From: Botrytis cinerea B05.10
Taxonomy: Eukaryota; Ascomycota; Leotiomycetes; Helotiales; Sclerotiniaceae
DNA: 64,000 bases
Assembly: GCF_000143535.2 (NCBI RefSeq)
Contig: NC_037316.1
Location: forward strand, 930,001 to 994,000
Direction: 5' to 3'
Under the pieces are notes generated by a model. That model saw only the letters and a list, made by a program, of their open reading frames with translations, was not told the origin of the DNA and ran no database searches. Positions 47,689-59,086 of this stretch are shown here, piece by piece; position 1 is the stretch's first letter; the number at the start of each line of letters is the position of its first letter. Position numbers and translations under genes: made by a program.

Positions 47689-48933
47689 ATGCTGGAAACT
47701 CTTGAATCCGATCGCAGAATATCAATTGAGGAGGCAAGAAAAACTAGAGCCAAATGGACGGCGACAGTCAAGCACAACCCGATCTACGCCAATTACCACA
47801 TAGAAGTGAAGTATTATTGGGTGGAAAAATTAATGTGGCTCGATCTGTGTAAGTTGATCATTTTGAATAAAATATAAAATGATGAAACTAACATTTTCTA
47901 GTCAAAGGCCATCTTTTCCCCGGAATCAAGCCTAAGCCCACTGCACATGCTGCGACGACACCAATCGCAGGTACAGCAACAGACAGGTGCTCTGAGTCCA
48001 CTGGTGGCAATAAGGCATCAAAAGCTGCATCTGCTGCCGAAGGAAGACACCTCAATAACACGCCCAAGACCTATCCAAGACTTGCAAGCAACAGCAATGC
48101 CTCCACCACGGGTCAACCTTCTGCGCAAGGAAAGGTGAATAAGCTTCAGGTTAAATCCCACGCTATCCCATCACCTTCAGAAATCACCGAGACAGTTTCA
48201 ACTTTGAGCTCTATGGATTCATTGGTAAGACAGAACAATATGAGAGATTACATGGAAAATAGCGAGGATGTCGAATTACAGCAGGGCTGTGGGCAAGGAT
48301 CAGAAAATCTGCCTGGCACCAATGCCATCAGCACCAGCTGGTTCAAATCCTACTGCAGGGAAGATCCATTGTCCTGACGCCGCTCATAGAACTTCAATCG
48401 AACTATTCGCAAGGAAGCGAAAGATAGCAGCCTCCGCTCTTGACGCAGTGTCATCGAGCAAGACGGTGGTAACAGAGCAGACAAAACATCTCAAGCTTGA
48501 AAATTATCCACAATTGGACACGATGAAGCAGCTCTGGTACCGTCCTCGTTATGGCATATCAATCCCGGCAAGCCTCACAGTTACCGAAATGTTGATGTCA
48601 CGTAAGGCGGCAGTAGAAAAGCGCTTTGGAGTCCGATTTGAATACGGTCTCCATAAGGACGAGCTTCTATTCTACTGCGAACCTGCTGACATCGGAAGCT
48701 TGAATTACAGCCATGCCGTTGAGCTCTGTGAGCCTGCTTTCAAGTCCCTCAACGAGTTTTTGCGCAACTCGTACGGAAAATTGGGGTGCATCGACGACTA
48801 TCTCAAGTCAAGTAACTGGGTCGTCAAAGAGACATATGAGGGAGAAATTCGGCACTTTCGCAATGATGTTCATCTTCACGATAGAAGTGATCCAAGCAAA
48901 TGGAATAAACAAGCCAACTGCTCGTTGTTCTGA
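47689..48933 (+). CDS. Orphan hypothetical protein
   Basis: I do not recognise a family. The model 47689..47848, 47902..48224, 48304..48933 gives 370 residues. The first intron (53 nt, GTAAGT donor, CTAAC branch) is solid. The second is inferred from the GTAAGA donor at 48225 and the need to shift frame; its acceptor could be 48297 or 48303. Part 1 (MLETLESDRRISIEEARKTR) looks helical, followed by IYANYHIEVKYYWVEKLMW. Part 2 is a Thr/Ser/Ala/Asn-rich low-complexity linker. Part 3 after the second intron looks folded: MLMSRKAAVEKRFGVRFEY, then CEPADIGSLNYSHAVELCEP and a charged C-terminus ending NCSLF. The start at 47689 is forced by an upstream in-frame TGA. It lies next to a decayed phosphotransferase, which suggests a lineage-variable segment. 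Confidence 0.55.
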
Positions 48934-49271
48934 TCCTCATCCAACTCTTTCCTCTCTAAATAAATCATCGCTTAAGATCGTGCATTTTTTTCTTTTCCAT
49001 ACATTTACTTTTTAAATGCCTTTATTGAAGCTCAGAGGATCTACTTGTTTCCTTCATATTGAGTTTTGGGTCCACTAACTTTTATTGCAAGATAGAACCA
49101 AAATAGTCTATTTTCATTGATTGTTCCATGCGTTCTGAGAGCCGCCGAGCTTCGACAAGCTTGTCACTTTTGATCTGTTACTCTTCAATTTCTCGTGGAG
49201 CCTCAAGGAAAATAAAAGGTTGTGGGTTAAACTAGGATAGAAACGTGTGTTTCAAATCTAGCTCTTATTGT
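48934..49271. other. Intergenic, nothing seen
   Basis: About 340 bases between the orphan gene stop and the end of the phosphotransferase relic. No feature. Confidence 0.5.
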
Positions 49272-50468
49272 TCTAGATTCGGTAATAGAAGCCACCAAGG
49301 TGCTGCATACGTGAACTCGAGGTTGATGACTGTATTGGTGTGAAATAGTTCTGTATTAAAAATAACATTTGATTGTTGGAAATACTTACAAAACAATCGA
49401 AATGAATCAATAGAGTGTTTAAAAGCCATTTATCGTTAATCCTAAAGAACAGACAGCGGGATGTGTAATTTTCCTTGAGTTCTTGTCCACCTTTAACACA
49501 AGCGTTTTGTTGGTTGCGCTGTTGAGACATGTGTTGTTGAACCAACGAGTCAAGTTGACTAGCAGAGGTAGTGTATATCGAGATTCGTGCACTAGTGGGT
49601 GCATAGACTGACGCGTCACTTATCAACTTTCGAAAATTTTGATAAACCCATTCTTCGATTGCTTGATATTAGAACTTGTCTTCTAATTGTCCAATTACTG
49701 ATGAAATATTATGATAATTCCGAAGATACAAGAATAGATACCTCTTGAGATATTCCCAAGTCTATTTTTGTAGTGTCCTGTTAGACCACAAGCCCACTAG
49801 GGATATAGGGAAGTTCTGTAGTCACAGGAAAGCCTTCCTAGCCAACTTGTTCAGATACTGGCAAGTGGAAGTCTGCCAGTAGTATATCGATTTCCAGCTT
49901 GCACCGGAGAGCCAATACGCGTAAACTCCGGTTTAGACATTCCAAGCACTATATCGGTCGTTTTGCAACAAAGAAAATTTAAGTTCCACTCACTTATGTT
50001 GAGATTCAAATTCTGTAGCTCTGTCTTGGACGCCACAAGCGCATCAGAAGCGAGATCCCTCTCCGCGAATCCTTCCCCAATGTGCGGTGGAAGAGAAAGT
50101 TTTCCAATTCCCAATGGCTGTGGAACTGAAGTATTGGCATGTCTACGGAGATATAGGAGTACAATAGCCTCGTTTTCAAACTTTTCGGTGCGGTAGAGCA
50201 ATTGACCTAATGCAGCGAAATTTACAACAGCTTGGTAGCCATCATCACATGCTACTCGATAAGCAACATCGTATCCTCTAGTCTTCGATCGAACTGCAGT
50301 GAGCTGATTACCAGGCCGATGACTCCCTGGAAGTTGACAGGAAATTTGTTCTGGCTTAGATTGTAATGATCTTTGGAACCATACCATGAAGTCTCTCTGC
50401 TGTTCCTTCTGAGCCACGGAACCGAAATGTATGACTCTCGAGCTACTATTACCCGAGGCAGTCATCAA
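49272..50468 (-). pseudogene. Decayed aminoglycoside-phosphotransferase-like (APH fold) gene
   Basis: Three blocks in three different minus-strand frames follow the order of the fungal APH/choline-kinase-like family. Block 1 (50468 to about 49851) has the N-lobe: GYDVAYRVACDDGYQAVV, then FENEAIVLLYLRRHANTSVP, and after a gap DIVLGMSKPEFTRIGSPV and TGRLPLAS before a stop. Block 2 (about 49626-49440) resembles the region of QRND and ARCLF in intact relatives: LDSLVQQHMSQQRNQQNA and YTSRCLFFRI. Block 3 (about 49333-49275) reads TVINLEFTYAAPWWLLLPNL, matching the DxEFTYAAPxWWLL segment. The catalytic loop and most of the C-lobe between blocks 2 and 3 are missing, so the product could not be an active kinase. 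Only alignment to intact relatives would fix which changes are deletions. Confidence 0.72.
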
Positions 50469-51306
50469 TTCAAACTTTGGGAGCGTAAATTACTGAAAAC
50501 GTCAGCACTTTTGAAAGGAACGATAATTAAGGAAGTTCTCCTTATGAAACTCGTGTCGTGATTTGGGAGCGGCCGCCCAGAAGAACGATATCACGTGAAA
50601 TCCAACAACACTTTCCCAACCTTTCTACCTTCTCTTTTTCGCAAATCAACCAATTTATCATCTCAAATTCTTGGGACTCTTTCGATCTTGGACTGATGAT
50701 GGCGATAGATCCATATTTTCATTCTTTCAAGCATCGCAGAAACGACATCGGACAGCGATATTGATGAGGCGTTCCTCCTAACTATGCCGAGCGAACGGGC
50801 AGTGAAGTGAATGATGGGGAAGATTGGTCCTTTCACGATATTTACCATAGACCACCAAATTCACACAATTCATCAATATTAAGCAATTCTACTCTTCCAA
50901 ATCTCACCGAGATAAAGTCACAGAACTGATATGATAGGACTTCTCATCCCTGCTATTAAACATGGGTTACAGCGCGTCTGTGCAAATCACAACCTCGTAA
51001 TCATCAAACTCGTGCTCCAGATGAGGAAGGTCGCGCGTCGCACCAGCATGGTTCGTTTCACTTGATCGTGTGGTGAAATGTTTTCTTCACCTCGCATTTG
51101 TTGACTTCTGTCCTTCCATTAACTTTTCTAGAATTATCTGTGGTTTTATGAGACGAAGAGCTTCAACTTCAACAGCCCATCCAGCCGTCGTTTTTGCGTT
51201 GTATTGGGCAATTTGATATCGGATATTTTCGGAACCTCGGTATCACGTTCATTTACAGACAGCCTGATTGTTTGTCAACGGTTATCTTCAATCACGAGAA
51301 TTTGAT
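50469..51306. promoter_or_regulatory. Upstream region of sphingoid-base kinase gene
   Basis: About 840 bases that include the kinase promoter. Short ORFs only; no motif I can support. Confidence 0.45.
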
Positions 51307-52988
51307 ATGGCAACATCTCCTACATCCTCTAATCCTTTTTCTCCACCAGGACAAACTGCTTCAAGTGGCAGCGCTGGTCAATTCGATATTGATAACACAC
51401 TGTTTGTTAGCAAAGATGTCTCTTTGTCCTTGAGTCCTGAGTCCTTAGTTATCAAAGGTATGTAGATCTGTTTCGTATGGTATTTTCAACATACTCAAGA
51501 GTTCACAGGCGCCGAGACAGCAAACAAGCCGGAGAAAGGAGCAAAATCAGCCGGTGCCCGTCGTTCCGTAACATTGGATGCATCTGCCTATTCAGAACCT
51601 GTTGGGTCGTCAAATTTAAGGGCAATCCCTTTACGTCAGATCCTTTGGGCTGAAATAACTGAGACTGAACTCATCATAAATTACGCAAAGGAGATTTCAA
51701 AGATTGTTCTTCAACCAGCGGTACTGAAGTATGTTATCGAAGAAGAGCGAGACCGAGTGGAAGCGTGGGTTTCTAGGCTCAAAGATCGCGCATATGGAAA
51801 ATCCCAGCAGCAGAAACGAGTTAAAGTGATAATTAACCCAAAGAGTGGAAAGGGACAATCCGAGAAAATCTATGCAAAAGACGTTGCGCCTATTCTTGAT
51901 GCTGCTCATCTTTCTATCGATGTGACAGTAACTAAAGCCTCAAGGGAGGCCACTGATATCGTGGAAAAACTCGACATAGAAGCTTATGATGTGATAATTT
52001 GTTGTTCTGGAGATGGTCTTCCATTTGAGGTTTTCAATGGTCTTGGCAAACGTAAAGATGCAATGAAAGCTCTTTCGAAAATGGCCATAGCGCACATACC
52101 TTGTGGATCTGGAAATGGGCTACATTGCAGTCTTCATGGCAATATCAGATCTACCAGTATTGCAGCCCTTTCAATAGTTAAAGGTATTCGTACTCCTTTA
52201 GACTTGATTTCGGTCACACAAGGCGAAGAGAGACATTTATCCTTTCTCTCGCAAGCACTCGGTATTGTGGCCGAATTTGACCTGGGAACAGAGCATTTGC
52301 GGTGGATGGGAGGAACACGATTCGTTTATGGGTTTGTCATGAAGTCTCTCCAAAAGAAAATCTTCCCATGTGACATTGCAGTCAAGGTGGTTACAGACGA
52401 CAAAGAAGATATCAAGCGGCGTTATCGTGATGCTATGGAAGTTGGTAGTACTTCTGAAGAATTATTACGAGAGAATAGTTCTTTGGAAGGTGGTTTACCC
52501 GAGTTGAAATATGGAAATTCTAGCGACCCATTACCTGAAGGGTGGGAAGTCGAACAACATGACAATTTGGGAAGCTTTTACTGTGGTAATGTGAGTACTT
52601 TCCATGATCAAATTACCGTAACAATGTAATTGAGCTAATCAATGCGTTTTAGATGTCTTGGATGGGAGCAGATGTAGATTATTTTCCAGCTGCACTTCCA
52701 AATGATGGTTGTATGGATATGGTAACCATTGATTATTCAAAACTTAGTCGACTCCAAGCACTACAACTTCTTCCGGCTGTTGAGAGTGGAAAATTCTTCG
52801 GTCTACCATATGTCAATTATCGCAAAGTCGAAGCATACCGCATCACTCCAAAGAACCAGTCAGACGGTTATATATCAATAGACGGAGAGCGAGTGCCGTT
52901 TGGACCATTCCAAGCCGAAGTACATCGAGGATTAGGAACGGTACTTTCAGTGTCAGGATATAGATATGAGACCCTTGGTCCTAAGTAA
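51307..52988 (+). CDS. Sphingoid long-chain base kinase (Lcb4/Lcb5 / sphingosine kinase family)
   Basis: This lipid kinase phosphorylates sphingoid bases (dihydrosphingosine, phytosphingosine) to long-chain base phosphates, signalling and catabolic intermediates, at ER or plasma membranes. Exons 51307..51457, 51509..52590 and 52653..52988 give 522 residues. The DAGK catalytic domain begins KRVKVIINPKSGKGQSEKIY at about 154. The nucleotide-binding loop is CCSGDGLPFEVFNG with SGDG at 217-220, the form usual in this family rather than GGDG. HIPCGSGNGL follows, then LDLISVTQGE, and the C-terminal lobe includes GNMSWMGADVDYFPAALPNDGC and DGYISIDGERVPFGPFQAEV. The first exon codes an N-terminal Ser-rich arm. 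The 51-nt first intron splits a Gly codon. All family segments are intact. Confidence 0.93.
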
Positions 52989-53836
52989 TGAAGTGAAATA
53001 TCTGGAAATATTTGAAGGAGGAGTTTTAATATGACGCTCGGATACTAATTCGACAATGTCACTAGGTTACTCATCATGCTTTTGGCATGTGCCTTTTGTT
53101 TGCTCTATTTATGGAAGGAGAATGTGGTCTACTAGGTATAGAGTAGTGGATCTTGGCCTTTCAATGTTTTTTTTTTTGGATGGATCCAGTTAGAACATGA
53201 CTAGAACCCATATTTGCGTAGTTTTGCATAAAGTTATACCAATCATACCCCGCCATTTCTCCACAAACCCTAATTTTCCACCACTGTTGAATCGTCATCC
53301 AAGATAACACGAGGAAGATCAGCCGGCGCTACCCCACATTAATTAGCTGCCGAACCCTCTATATCATGGTCTCCCCGAATCCCCCGAGGTAAAGATTTGC
53401 TATCAATGTTGCATTAGGTCTATCGTACCTACTTTAAACTGCATGCATGTATTACTGATCATGACGTTGATCTGTACATGGACCTGACTGAGTATGTTGA
53501 TCTTGTGATGAGAATAATTTTGATATGGGCCGAAGAGGGCCGACGGATATACTTTGAACCTTTTGACCAAGTGGAGTCAAATGAAGTAAAGCATGCGCTC
53601 CAATCATTATAGGTCAGCAGCAAGACTAAAGTGTAATTTAATGGCTCACTGCACGGGAAGTCCTGTTCTTGGAAAGAGAAGATGAACTTGTTTACATGTA
53701 TGGCTCAATTGATACGGACTCCGCCTTGTTGCATTCGGAGTGCTTGAGCCAAATTTCTATAACATGATGTTCCACCCCGACCAGATGAAGAGTTTCTTAA
53801 GCAGTCACAGAATACGACTCTTCTCTTCTGCCCATC
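52989..53836. promoter_or_regulatory. Upstream region of GH5 gene
   Basis: About 850 bases between the kinase stop and the secreted GH5 start. It includes a run of 10 T near 53170. No gene seen. Confidence 0.45.
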
Positions 53837-55317
53837 ATGTACTTCTCAAAAATCCTCCTTCTAATTTCCCCTCTCCTCTTATCCATCAACGCATCTCCAA
53901 TTGAAGAACGAGCCTCCTGGCCTTACGCCCCCTTTACCACATCAGGTCGATGGATTCTTGATTCAGCTGGCCACAATGTGTCTTATGCTGGTGCCAATTG
54001 GCCTGGTGCTGCAGACACCATGATACCTGAGGGTCTCCAGTATCAATCAATCGCCAGTATCGTGACGAAGATTAAAAGTCTAGGAATGAATGTCATTCGT
54101 CTTACATATGCCATTGAGATGATTGATGATTTTTACGCCAATGGTCAGGTGGATACATCGATTTTGACCAGTTTCACAAAGGCATTGGGAACAACCAATG
54201 GTACAGCCGTTTTCAATCAGGTTGTTAAGAACAATCCTACTTTTACAAGTAAGACAACTAGGATGCAGGTACGAATGTTCCAGTCACACTAATTTCGAAG
54301 ACGTTGCTGACCTAATTGTCAATTCAAAGGTCTTTGATGCTATTGCTGCAGAGTGCTTCAAGCAGCAGATTTATGTGCATCTTGATAATCATGTCTCGAA
54401 AGCTATTTGGTGCTGCTCTAATACTGACGGAAACTCTTGGTTTGGAGATACTTATTTCAATGTTTCGAATTGGCAACGAGGTATTGCATACATGGCTACT
54501 CGGGTAAGTCGTTTCCTCCTAAGCTCCACCCATTAAAGTATTTAACATAAAATAGGGTGCGTCCTGGGGTAACTTAATGTCCATGGCACTTCGCAACGAA
54601 CTGAGAGAACCAACTTCAAACCCTTCTCTCGATTCGTCTTCATATAACTGGGAAAATTGGTACACCAATGTTGTAGCCGGCATGAACAGTATCCACACCG
54701 CTAACCCCAACGTTTTGATCTTCATCTCGGGTCTCAACTTCGATACCGATTTATCAACCATCCCAAACGCAGGTCTCCTCACACCATCTACCACTCAAAA
54801 ATTCCTCAAATCATCTTTCTCCTATGCTAACAAGTTGGTTTTGGAACTTCACAATTACGCAAGCAGTACTTCCAGCTGCTCAAGTTTGCAAAGCAGTCTC
54901 AAGTCTCAAGGATATAATGCTTTGAATGCTGGAGTCACGAATCAAATGCCGGTGGTGTTGACGGAGTGGGGTCATGCCCAGACAGCGGCGGATTATGCAA
55001 CGGTTTACTCGACATGTTTGAAGACATATCTAACTTCTATCAAGGGAGGTTGGATGGTTTGGGTTCTAAGCGGAAGCTATTACATTCGATCTGGAACTCA
55101 AGATTTTGAAGAGACTTGGGGTAAGTCTTTCTGCATTTTCCGTCATTTCATGGTCTATAGATGGACACAAGGAAGAAGATTAAGTTTTGAGAATCCTGAA
55201 ACTGACTAATTTTGTATAGGCTTACTTACCCATGACTGGTCAGCTTGGAGAGATCCAACAGATGTGGCCAATGTGATTGTGCCAATGGTTAGTGGGACGA
55301 AGATTTACTCGCCATAA
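53837..55317 (+). CDS. Secreted GH5 family glycoside hydrolase (cellulase/endoglucanase-like)
   Basis: This is a secreted retaining beta-glycanase. Exons 53837..54268, 54330..54503, 54556..55120 and 55220..55317 give 422 residues. An N-terminal signal peptide (MYFSKILLLISPLLLSINAS) is followed by a likely pro-segment ending EERA. The (beta/alpha)8 barrel shows YAGANWPGAADTMIPEG, SLGMNVIRLTYAIEMIDDF, and VHLDNHVSKAIWCC. The acid/base Glu is in ALRNELREP (Glu217) and the nucleophile Glu is in VVLTEWGHA (Glu339). Cysteines are present in pairs that could form disulfides. It probably acts on plant or fungal cell-wall beta-glucan; the GH5 subfamily is not decided here. The other secreted glycosidase nearby is the GH71 gene. 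Confidence 0.9.
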
Positions 55318-57360
55318 TCTCTATCAATGAAAACATGAATAACGGATTGAAATGATCAACTTGTATATATGATTACTTTTTTTTATTAAAAAAAATAGCA
55401 ATAGTCCCATTTGAATGCTTTTTTTTTAACCCCAAATCACTAGTAGCTGATCTGCTGGATATATCACCCCGTTTGAGAAAACCGTCCAAATAACGTGGGA
55501 ACAACCTTCCATTATGAAGCACATAAACTTGAAAGATATAGAACTTTGAACGAACCATGGAAAACCTAGAAGCGCAAAGCATGCTGTCGAATATGTTATC
55601 CATCGCCCACGATTACCGAGCAGACTCGAACCCTCGGAACTTACACAAGAGATTGAAGTTTGCCATTTCATCATTGTCTGTTTTTGAATGATCCTTCAAA
55701 TTTGCCGAAATAAGGTTAGGTTACTATTAGATAGCATATCATCTTCGACGCAAAGAATGATTGGCACAAAAACAAGTAATCTATTAACACAATCTAATCT
55801 GATAAAACAATCTCATCTAGCGCTTATTTCACAACTACATTCCAACATTTTGGAATGTTCAAATCATTTGGGGCTATTGGATTGTTTTAGTTCTTTAGCT
55901 CTCATTGGGTATTTAAGTATTTAAAATTTGTGCATCTTAAGTAGTTATACGTAGTAGGAGATCTAGAAGAGGTGCAATTAGCAACCCCGCCAGCCAATCT
56001 CCATCCTTATCTCATTAGCGATATAATTAGCGGACCATGCCATGTGTATCCTCAGGCATATGTCGCTAGTTGGAAGGTCTTCACCGAACTCTAATAACTT
56101 CACTTCATTTCATTTCATACATGTTATATTTTACCATCACTCTTAAAACGATATATTCAGGAAACTGTATGTGTGGAATTGTGTTCATGGTTGATCGAAA
56201 CTTGGTTTTAAGAAATATCTATCTAGGAACCACGATATTCACGAAATCTATCCATAAAAGGTGTATAGCTAGGTACCTGAAACTATTTTCAACCCAACTC
56301 TCTCGACAAGATCCGCCAATCATGACAGGAGCTCCTCCTCCCTTCATCAAACGTCCTTGAGATCATTTCGATTATGTGTTCTGGGGTTTGATCTCTTGAA
56401 ATTTGCCTTCTCACGTCCACCAAATATCTGCCAACATTTTGTTACACCCCAATGGCTTTCCCTATCCCGTGTGATCGACCCATCTTATCATCCATTTATC
56501 TGTCGTACATTCGATTTCTGTAAGCAGAACCACGGGAGTTCCATTTTCGATTATTTCATTTCGGACCAACATCATGGAACCTGTTTCGAAAATATGATCA
56601 GTGATAAGTAGCAAAATTGGAAAGCACAAGTAGCATGCCATTAAAGCAGTACAAATTTCCTTTTCCCGATTCTGAAATATAGTCAGAAAAGTGCGCGCCG
56701 TAGAGAGCTCCACGTTCTCTTTATTGTCATCTTTTTTTCCCTCTCCTATTTCGATGCCAGCAAGGAATCTCTTCGCAAAGATTCGGAGATCTGCATACCA
56801 GTCAAGTCACTGTCAAAGTTTTTATTTCATACCACTTCCTGTCCATTCTAGATTTCTTTTTACCGAAAAAGAATATTGTCATAGTTAGTTCATTTCATTA
56901 CTTTGTTAGTTTGTTAGCCCATGCAATATCGAATGGTCCCTCCTCTCCTCCCTAGAAGAAAATACGTTCACATGGAACAAGTGTGAGTTGTAAAATGATA
57001 TGTTTGTCTAAAAATAAATGTTCTACAATTGGCTCCACTCAGAAGACCAAGCCCTACTAAAGGCGGAAGAGAATAACAAGACTCTTTGAGAATTGAGCCC
57101 TAAAAATGGCATGATGAACCCCAAGAACGGTTGTATGAACGCAAAGATCCAGTATGAACACAAAGGTTCAAAAAATACATCAAAACCGAGCTACAAAGCA
57201 GAGAAGAGAAAAAAAGAGAGGAAAAGGGAGAAAAGATCAGCGAGGCTTTCCGGAAGGAGCAAGCAACTGGAAGCCATTATTGGCCTCTGGTTGCTTCTCC
57301 TCATCTTATTCCTTAGGCTCAAGCTTGATATACTGACAAGGAAGCTCATGAGCGCGGCAT
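55318..57360. other. Two-kilobase gene-free region
   Basis: Only short ORFs without family features occur on either strand. A tRNA B-box-like TCGAACCC sequence lies at about 55627, but no tRNA can be folded around it. The 107-codon plus ORF at 57093-57416 overlaps the next gene and is not supported. Confidence 0.5.
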
Positions 57361-58223
57361 TCATCCTGATCCGGTCTTCAGTAGCTTTTCTGACTGATTC
57401 GGCCTCGGCGTCTTGATCGAAGTTGGCTTTTGCGGTGGCGGCGGTGGCGGAATCGGTGTCTTCTTTGACTTTGATTGCATGGCGCTTGGCTTTTGCTCTC
57501 GCCCGATTTTACGGATGCTAATTGTTTTTCTAGCCGCTTTTGCTGCCGATGCCGCGTCTTCCAGAGCTTCCTCAGTGTCAGAGCGAGCATCATTTTCCGA
57601 GAAATGATCCGAGGCAGCATCTTCATCATGTCCAATTAAGTTGCTTGTTCTTCTATCAGTCACCCATTTGGGATCAGGAAACGTCATGCGATCTGCCAAC
57701 TTGAAATTGGATGTGCGGAGGGATGATCCTTCGCGGTAAGTTATAGTCTTAGTCTGAGCTTTAGGGCTTTGAGTCCGATCTTTGACTTTGGCGTTGCTTG
57801 CATCCTTGATGAAGGATTCTTTCCGACCACGACCATTCTTACCACTAGCGGGAGCGAGATTCATCAAACCCAGGGCGAATTTAGTAAGGCTTTCCAATAA
57901 TGTAACACTAAATGTATCAGGTGATGAGGCGGCTGGTGGTGGTGGCGGTGGTGGTAGAAATGATGGAAGTTGCGGCATCATCGAAGGAGGAAAATATTGT
58001 GCCGGTGGCGGAGGAAGTTGTGATTGTGGTCAACGACCGACATTGCGGGGTCAATCCTCTCCGATCTATCTTTGAGATTAATCACGAGAGAAGGATTTAC
58101 CCAGGCTGGGTCTTCTGCAATTGGTATATCTTCCTGCCATGTTCCTGCGTAAACATAGTCTCTCTAATAATGTGGATTTCCAGTTGGTACTGCAGCGCAA
58201 ATGATGGTGTCCAGATTTTCGGT
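57361..58223 (-). pseudogene. Proline-rich hypothetical gene, apparently interrupted
   Basis: I do not recognise the family. The 3' part (57361-58029) is an open frame whose product begins PQSQLPPPPAQYFPPSMMPQ and runs through PPPPPPP, SVTLLESLTKFALGLMN, an acidic stretch with EDAASAAKAARKTISIRK, and a second poly-Pro run before a basic end. Upstream, a protein-like frame (58163-58000) reads YVYAGTWQEDIPIAEDPAWV, then LVINLKDRSERIDPAMSVVD. It is one base out of phase with the 3' part. This frame is cut off by a TAG at 58164-58166; before it the same frame reads LDTIICAAVPTGNPHY. A TAG and a frame change in so short a region suggest a broken gene, though small unseen introns could also join the pieces. 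Confidence 0.45.
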
Positions 58224-58299
58224 CTAGTATCGGCAGATAGGGCTTTTCAAAGTGGATGTTCAGTCATATCAGATGGCCATGATAGCATTGGTTTCTGAT

Positions 58300-59086
58300 T
58301 TCGACTAAACATCAGGATAAAGATAGATTTGGGTATTCATATGGATCTGTAGGTTGCTTGATTAATATGTAGATGGCTTGTAGTTGTATAAGTTATAATC
58401 GAGTCTTCCAAGCTGCTCATCGTGCAATATCTGTATTTGGCGTGGCTCTACCCCTCCCATCTTCCGAAGTGACTCAAATTAGTGACCTTGGGAAGTCCTC
58501 AATTGGGATACCGAAGACTAATCAATGAAATTACGCATTGAGACCTGAACCAGAATCAAAACTTTACCATGTCTTATCAAAGCATACTTTTACGGTCTTC
58601 AACAATGAAAAATCTGATCCGAGAAAGCTTCTGAAAACCCAATTGTGATTTTAGATGGTATATCCACATCCTCAATGGTAACTCCATACTGATTTTCTCA
58701 TTTTCGAGTTTTGTAACGAATCGCCATTACATGCAATGATGTTCTGGTAATTCGACAAGACCATTTGTCTTTTGATAGTTTAAAGTTATTTCCGCCGAGA
58801 TTTGAATCATTATGACATCTCAAGTGTATTCCTCTCAAAGCCTCTCCCACAGCCTCCCCCTAGTCAAGAATTATGAATAAATCAAACTAATTTACGGACG
58901 ACAAATATCGATTAATAAGTCCGGAGCTTAACAAGGTTGTATTGACCATGCGTTCAACCAAGCAAAAAATATCCGAACTTCAATACCGCAAACTATGTAC
59001 CCCTACTCCATACCAAACGAAATCATAATCATATTCACACACTCTCTCCACCCTCTCCACTCTCCCACCTTCCATCAAACCAAAAC
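58300..59086. other. Intergenic, nothing seen
   Basis: About 790 bases between the interrupted gene and the GH71 stop. No feature. Confidence 0.45.

Noticed and set aside
55610..55640. GGTTCGAGTCT-like B box on the minus strand
   Set aside because: Upstream minus-strand sequence lacks a D-arm A box and paired acceptor stem.
57093..57416. 107-codon plus ORF with a hydrophobic segment
   Set aside because: Overlaps the 3' end of the proline-rich gene on the opposite strand and has a Lys/Arg low-complexity centre; no family.
57912..58298. 128-codon plus ORF antisense to the interrupted gene
   Set aside because: Most of it is the complement of the proline-rich coding sequence (poly-Val/Glu), so it is a shadow frame.
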